Source: Neisseria mucosa
Lineage (GTDB): Bacteria > Pseudomonadota > Gammaproteobacteria > Burkholderiales > Neisseriaceae
Reading direction: 5' to 3'
Assembly: GCF_003044445.1 (NCBI RefSeq)
Contig: NZ_POWX01000014.1
Coordinates: forward strand, 1 to 64,000
Length of the DNA stretch: 64,000 nt
In this document: piece after piece, positions 61,801 through 64,000 of the stretch
How positions within the stretch are numbered: the stretch's first letter is position 1
Layout of the letters: every line of letters starts with the position of its first letter
Translations under genes and position numbers: made by a program
The notes under the pieces: generated by a model
Databases searched by the model: none
What the model was told of the DNA's origin: nothing
Seen by the model: the letters and a program-made list of their open reading frames with translations, nothing else

Positions 61801-62100
61801 TTCATTGGTTTCCGGTGTAAACGTCAGACTGACGCTGCCGCTGCCGCTGGAATTGGCAGAAGTCGTCATATAGTCCAAACCTTCCACACCGTACATATTA
61901 CGTTCGATAACGGCCAGTACGCTGTCTTCCATTACCTGAGCAGAAGCGCCCGGATAAGTAGCGCGCAAAGTAATGGTCGGTGCAGCAACGGACGGATATT
62001 GGGAAATCGGCAGTTTTTGAATGCCGAAAATACCCGCTGCGATGATAAAAATCGCAATAACCCATGCAAAAATGGGGCGGTCAATAAAAAACTTAGACAT
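58888..62100 (-). CDS. mtrD: RND multidrug efflux transporter MtrD
   Basis: 1070 residues (gonococcal MtrD about 1067). Proton-driven inner-membrane pump exporting macrolides, hydrophobic drugs, dyes and host antimicrobial peptides. HAE1-RND layout: first span (FAWVIAIFIIAAGIFGI), porter loops, proton-relay Asp405-Asp406 in GIVVDDAIVVVENVERI, second porter half, and Lys in GLSAKNAILIIEFAKDL. Residue numbering matches gonococcal MtrD through position 823: Arg714 is kept, while 821 is Ala and 823 is Glu. Starts 11 bases after the mtrC stop (AAGGAAC), so tightly coupled. Confidence 0.96.
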   Translation of the reverse strand: MSKFFIDRPIFAWVIAIFIIAAGIFGIQKLPISQYPSVAAPTITLRATYPGASAQVMEDSVLAVIERNMYGVEGLDYMTTSANSSGSGSVSLTFTPETNEDLAQVDVQNKLSEVLSTLPSTVQQYGVTVSKARSNFLQVVMLSSEKQSIEEMNDYAQRNIIPELQRIDGVGQVQLFGAQRAMRIWVDPKKLQNYNLSFATVTNALATQNIQISAGSIGSLPAAAGQTISATVTAQGQLSTAEEFGNIILVSNTDGSNVYLKDVAKVSLGMQDYSTSTRLNGVNTTGMAVMLSNSGNALATATAVKEKMAVLQKYFPDGMSWKVPYDTSKFVEISIEKVIHTLLEAIVLVFLVMYLFLQNIRYTLIPTIVVPISLLGGFAFISYMGMSINVLTMFAMVLVIGIVVDDAIVVVENVERIMASEGLSPKAATKKAMGRISGAVIGITAVLMSVFVPLAMFSGATGNIYKQFALTMAASIAFSAFLALTLTPALCATMLKPIQKGHHEEKKGFFGWFNKKFDSWTHGYEGWVAKVLRKTLRMMVVYIGLTVVGVFLFMRLPTSFLPTEDQGNLMLSVQLPAGATKERTDATLAQITQLAKSIPEIENIITVSGFSFSGSGQNMALGFVILKDWSERTAPGSDATSISGKLTGMMMATLKDGFGLAIVPPAIMELGTGSGLTIYLQDRNNSGHAALLAKRNELIDKMRKSGLFNPSTVRASGLEDAPQLKIDINRSAAAAQGISFSDIRTALASSLGSSYVNDFPNQGRLQRVMVQADASARMQPADILNLTVPNKSGVAVPLSTIATVSWENGMEQSVRFNGYPAMELSGSPVNGVSSGQAMTAVQQMVDDMGGGYSLEWGGQSREEAKGGSQTVVLYALAAAAVFLVLAALYESWSIPLAVILVIPLGLIGAALGVTGRNMFEALLGSIPAYANDIYFQVGFVTVMGLSAKNAILIIEFAKDLQAQGKSALEAALAAAHLRFRPIIMTSFAFILGVVPLYVASGASSASQRAIGTTVVWGMLIGTILSVFLVPLFYVVVRKFFKETAHEHEMAAKHAAEAGMIEDGKQDSDKH

Positions 62101-62111
62101 TCATGCGTTCC

Positions 62112-63389
62112 TTATTTGGCTTCAGATGCAGCTTTAGCTTCAGAGGTCGTCTGAACGTCTTTTTTCGCTTCAGAAGCAGCTTTGGGCGCGGCTTCTGCAG
62201 CACTTCCGGCAGGCGTCCATTCTTTAGGCGTAACCTTTTTCGCACCCATCATGGCGGCAATGCTGGTGCCGTCCACAACGACTTTGTCGCCGTCGTTCAA
62301 ACCAGAAGTAATAACCCAATTGGTTCCCTGCTGCCGGGCGACTGTTACCTCGCGCGACTCCATTTCGCCTTTGGCGTTCACAATCGTTACAGTATCTTTC
62401 GTACCGCGCGTTACTGCCTGCTGCGGTACGACAAAGGCATTAGCAACAGCTACCTGATCCATCAGGACGCGCACATAAAGACCGGGCATCAGGATATTTT
62501 TGTCGTTCGGCACTGACGCACGCAGCGTGATTTGTCCGGTTGTTTCGTTCACAGACGGATCGGAGAACAGCAAACGGCCTTTGTGCGGATAAACTTCGCC
62601 GTTATCGAACTTGATGCCCACTTCAATCGCGCCGTCAACGCCCGACAACTTGCCCTCGGCAACCTGTTGGCGCAGCTTCATCACTTCGGTCGCGGATTGA
62701 GTAATGTTCACATACATAGGATTGGTTTGGCGGATGGTCGCCAGTACGGTCGTATCACCCGCGTTCAGCAGCGTACCTTCGGATACTTTGGACTGACCGA
62801 TGAAACCGGAAATCGGCGCGGTAATACGCGCCCTGTTCAGATTGATACCGGCAGATTTAATCGCCGCCTGAGCCGCTTTGACGCTCGCTTCGGCAGAACG
62901 TTTTGCCGTTACCGCTGCATCGTAATCCTGTTTGCTGATGGCATCGGCGGCAACCAGCGGTTTGTAACGCGCCAAGTCGGCATTGGCTTTAGCAAGAGTT
63001 GCCTGCGCGCTTGCCAACTGGGCGCGCGAGCTTTCCAGATTTGCTTCATAGGTGGAGCTGTCGATTTGGTAAAGCGGCTGCCCGGCGCGGACATAGCTGC
63101 CCTCTTGGAACAGGCGTTTTTGGATGATACCGCCGACTTGCGCGCGGACATCCGCAGTACGCAGCGACTCCAAACGTCCCGGCAGCTCGGTCGTCAACGC
63201 GATAGTTTCAGGATGGACGGTAACGACACCGACCACAGGAGCGGGAGCCTGCTGTGCCGCTGCCTGCTGCCCTGCTCCGCCCGCTTCGCCTTTCGCCGTA
63301 TCACCACCTTTACCGCACGCCGAAAGAGCCAGCGCAATAGCGGCAGCGATTGCCGTCATGCTTTTCACCTTAGAAGCATAAAAAGTCAT
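62112..63389 (-). CDS. mtrC: Membrane-fusion protein MtrC
   Basis: 425 residues. Periplasmic adaptor joining MtrD and MtrE. Lipoprotein signal ending ALALSAC (Cys25), then a Gly/Ala/Gln-rich linker, barrel-sandwich hybrid (VRAQVGGIIQKRLFQEGSYV), coiled-coil hairpin about 105-170 (Ala-rich, ASAQATLAKANADLARYKPL), and beta-barrel. Ala/Lys-rich C-terminus (KAASEAKKDVQTTSEAKAAS), partly written by a DUS core. AGGAAAAATA precedes the ATG. First gene of mtrCDE; promoter overlaps that of divergent mtrR. Confidence 0.95.
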   Translation of the reverse strand: MTFYASKVKSMTAIAAAIALALSACGKGGDTAKGEAGGAGQQAAAQQAPAPVVGVVTVHPETIALTTELPGRLESLRTADVRAQVGGIIQKRLFQEGSYVRAGQPLYQIDSSTYEANLESSRAQLASAQATLAKANADLARYKPLVAADAISKQDYDAAVTAKRSAEASVKAAQAAIKSAGINLNRARITAPISGFIGQSKVSEGTLLNAGDTTVLATIRQTNPMYVNITQSATEVMKLRQQVAEGKLSGVDGAIEVGIKFDNGEVYPHKGRLLFSDPSVNETTGQITLRASVPNDKNILMPGLYVRVLMDQVAVANAFVVPQQAVTRGTKDTVTIVNAKGEMESREVTVARQQGTNWVITSGLNDGDKVVVDGTSIAAMMGAKKVTPKEWTPAGSAAEAAPKAASEAKKDVQTTSEAKAASEAK

Positions 63390-63480
63390 TATTTTTCCTA
63401 TCTAGATAATTGTTATGAAGTTTCACTATATGCTTTGTTATTGTAGCCGATTTTTGGTTCCGAAAACAACAATCGCCTGC

Positions 63481-63508
63481 TTCAATATCTGAAGCAGGTC
63501 GTCTGAAA
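63481..63508. repeat. DUS and small hairpin in the mtrC leader
   Basis: CTTCA-atatc-TGAAG stem followed by one DUS copy AGGTCGTCTGAA, within the transcribed leader of mtrC. No Correia element is present here. Confidence 0.6.
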
Positions 63509-63550
63509 AAAAGAGTTTATATTTGAGAGCCAATCTCAATTACAGGCGTC

Positions 63551-63579
63551 ATTATACATACATGCTTGCATGGATACAA
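63551..63579 (-). promoter_or_regulatory. mtrCDE promoter
   Basis: Minus strand TTGTAT (63579-63574), 17-base spacer, TATAAT (63556-63551). It overlaps the -35 and spacer of the mtrR promoter on the other strand, the arrangement known from gonococci, where MtrR binds this overlap. Confidence 0.7.
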
Positions 63580-63594
63580 AGTATTTTTTATAAT
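63566..63594 (+). promoter_or_regulatory. mtrR promoter
   Basis: TTGCAT (63566-63571), 17-base spacer, TATAAT (63589-63594). The spacer segment ACAAAGTATTTTT (63576-63588) is the counterpart of the 13-bp inverted repeat of the gonococcal mtrR promoter, but two of its positions no longer pair. Confidence 0.75.
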
Positions 63595-63627
63595 CCCCAA
63601 CATTCCACTTAACTTGAAACAGGCATC

Positions 63628-64000
63628 ATGCGGAAAACCAAAACCGAAGCCCTTAAAACCAAAGAACATTTAATGCTCGCCGCGCTGGAAACCTTCCACC
63701 AAAAAGGCATCGCGCGCACTTCCCTCAACGAAATCGCCCAAGCCGCCGGCGTCACGCGCGGCGCTTTGTATTGGCATTTCAAAAACAAAGAAGACTTGTT
63801 CGACGCCCTCTTCCAACGCATTTGCGACGACATCGAAAACTGTATGCATCAGGACGCAGCTGATAGCAATGAACAAGAGTGGCCGCTTTTCCGCCGCACC
63901 TTGATGCACTTTTTCACGCGTCTGCAAACCAACGACATCCACTATAAATTCCACAGCATCCTGTTTTTAAAATGCGAACACACCGATCAGAACGCCGCGG
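63628..64000 (+). CDS. mtrR: MtrR, TetR-family repressor of mtrCDE (partial, cut by window end)
   Basis: 124 codons are present before the window ends. Starts MRKTKTEALKTKEHLMLAAL; the TetR helix-turn-helix is at about 31-52 (TSLNEIAQAAGVTRGALYWH), with Ala39 and Gly45 as in wild-type gonococcal MtrR. The ligand-binding part begins with ALFQRICDDIENCMHQDAAD and NDIHYKFHSILFLKCEHTDQ. Represses divergent mtrCDE. The reading frame is open to the last base, so no truncation is visible. Confidence 0.95.
   Translation, partial: MRKTKTEALKTKEHLMLAALETFHQKGIARTSLNEIAQAAGVTRGALYWHFKNKEDLFDALFQRICDDIENCMHQDAADSNEQEWPLFRRTLMHFFTRLQTNDIHYKFHSILFLKCEHTDQNAA

Overview
The window is core chromosome of a commensal Neisseria. 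Dozens of copies of the 12-mer AGGTCGTCTGAA, often as inverted pairs behind genes, match the DNA uptake sequence (DUS) dialect I associate with the N. mucosa / N. sicca / N. macacae group rather than with meningococci or gonococci (ATGCCGTCTGAA). Short Correia elements, dRS3 repeats and a complete mtrCDE locus with mtrR also fit Neisseria. I see no tRNA, rRNA, CRISPR array or prophage.

Layout. 1-127: right end of an IS3-family element. 0.2-9.4 kb: rhlE helicase, a small lipoprotein, grxB, relA, then divergent adhP and aldehyde dehydrogenase genes (alcohol to acetate) and a small membrane protein. 9.4-17.7 kb: ubiD, dnaE, a ribokinase and ettA. 17.9-22.8 kb: NAD synthesis island, nadB-nadA on the minus strand diverging from a NadQ-like regulator and nadC, with a 27-bp palindrome in the divergent promoter. 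23-30 kb: mtgA-aroE, glnA, a butanediol-dehydrogenase-like gene and a TonB-dependent receptor. 30.4-33.4 kb: queuosine (preQ0) cluster queC, DUF1543, queD, DUF1304, queE behind a preQ1-I riboswitch.

33.5-43 kb: Entner-Doudoroff and glucose entry cluster. eda and edd run left; zwf, pgl, glk, hexR and pgi run right. Two HexR-box-like palindromes lie in the edd/zwf gap, and 155-bp tandem repeats separate edd from eda. 43.4-52.3 kb: a UDG-superfamily protein, an EamA transporter, trpF, a 52-residue membrane protein, a polytopic membrane protein, rho, a HIT protein, a Tat-type lipoprotein LD-carboxypeptidase and prfC. 52.4-54.9 kb: bioA-bioD-ubiC operon. 55-57.1 kb: MltD-like LysM lytic transglycosylase. 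57.4-64 kb: mtrC-mtrD-mtrE efflux operon and the start of divergent mtrR, cut by the window end.

No wholly new system is evident. The points most worth a second look are: MtrD carrying Ala821/Glu823, the residues linked to gonococcal mosaic macrolide-resistance alleles; a different DUS dialect inside the mtr operon; the preQ1-switch-led que operon with two uncharacterised DUF genes; the NadQ and HexR operator candidates; the edd-eda tandem repeat; and a likely attenuator in the prfC leader.
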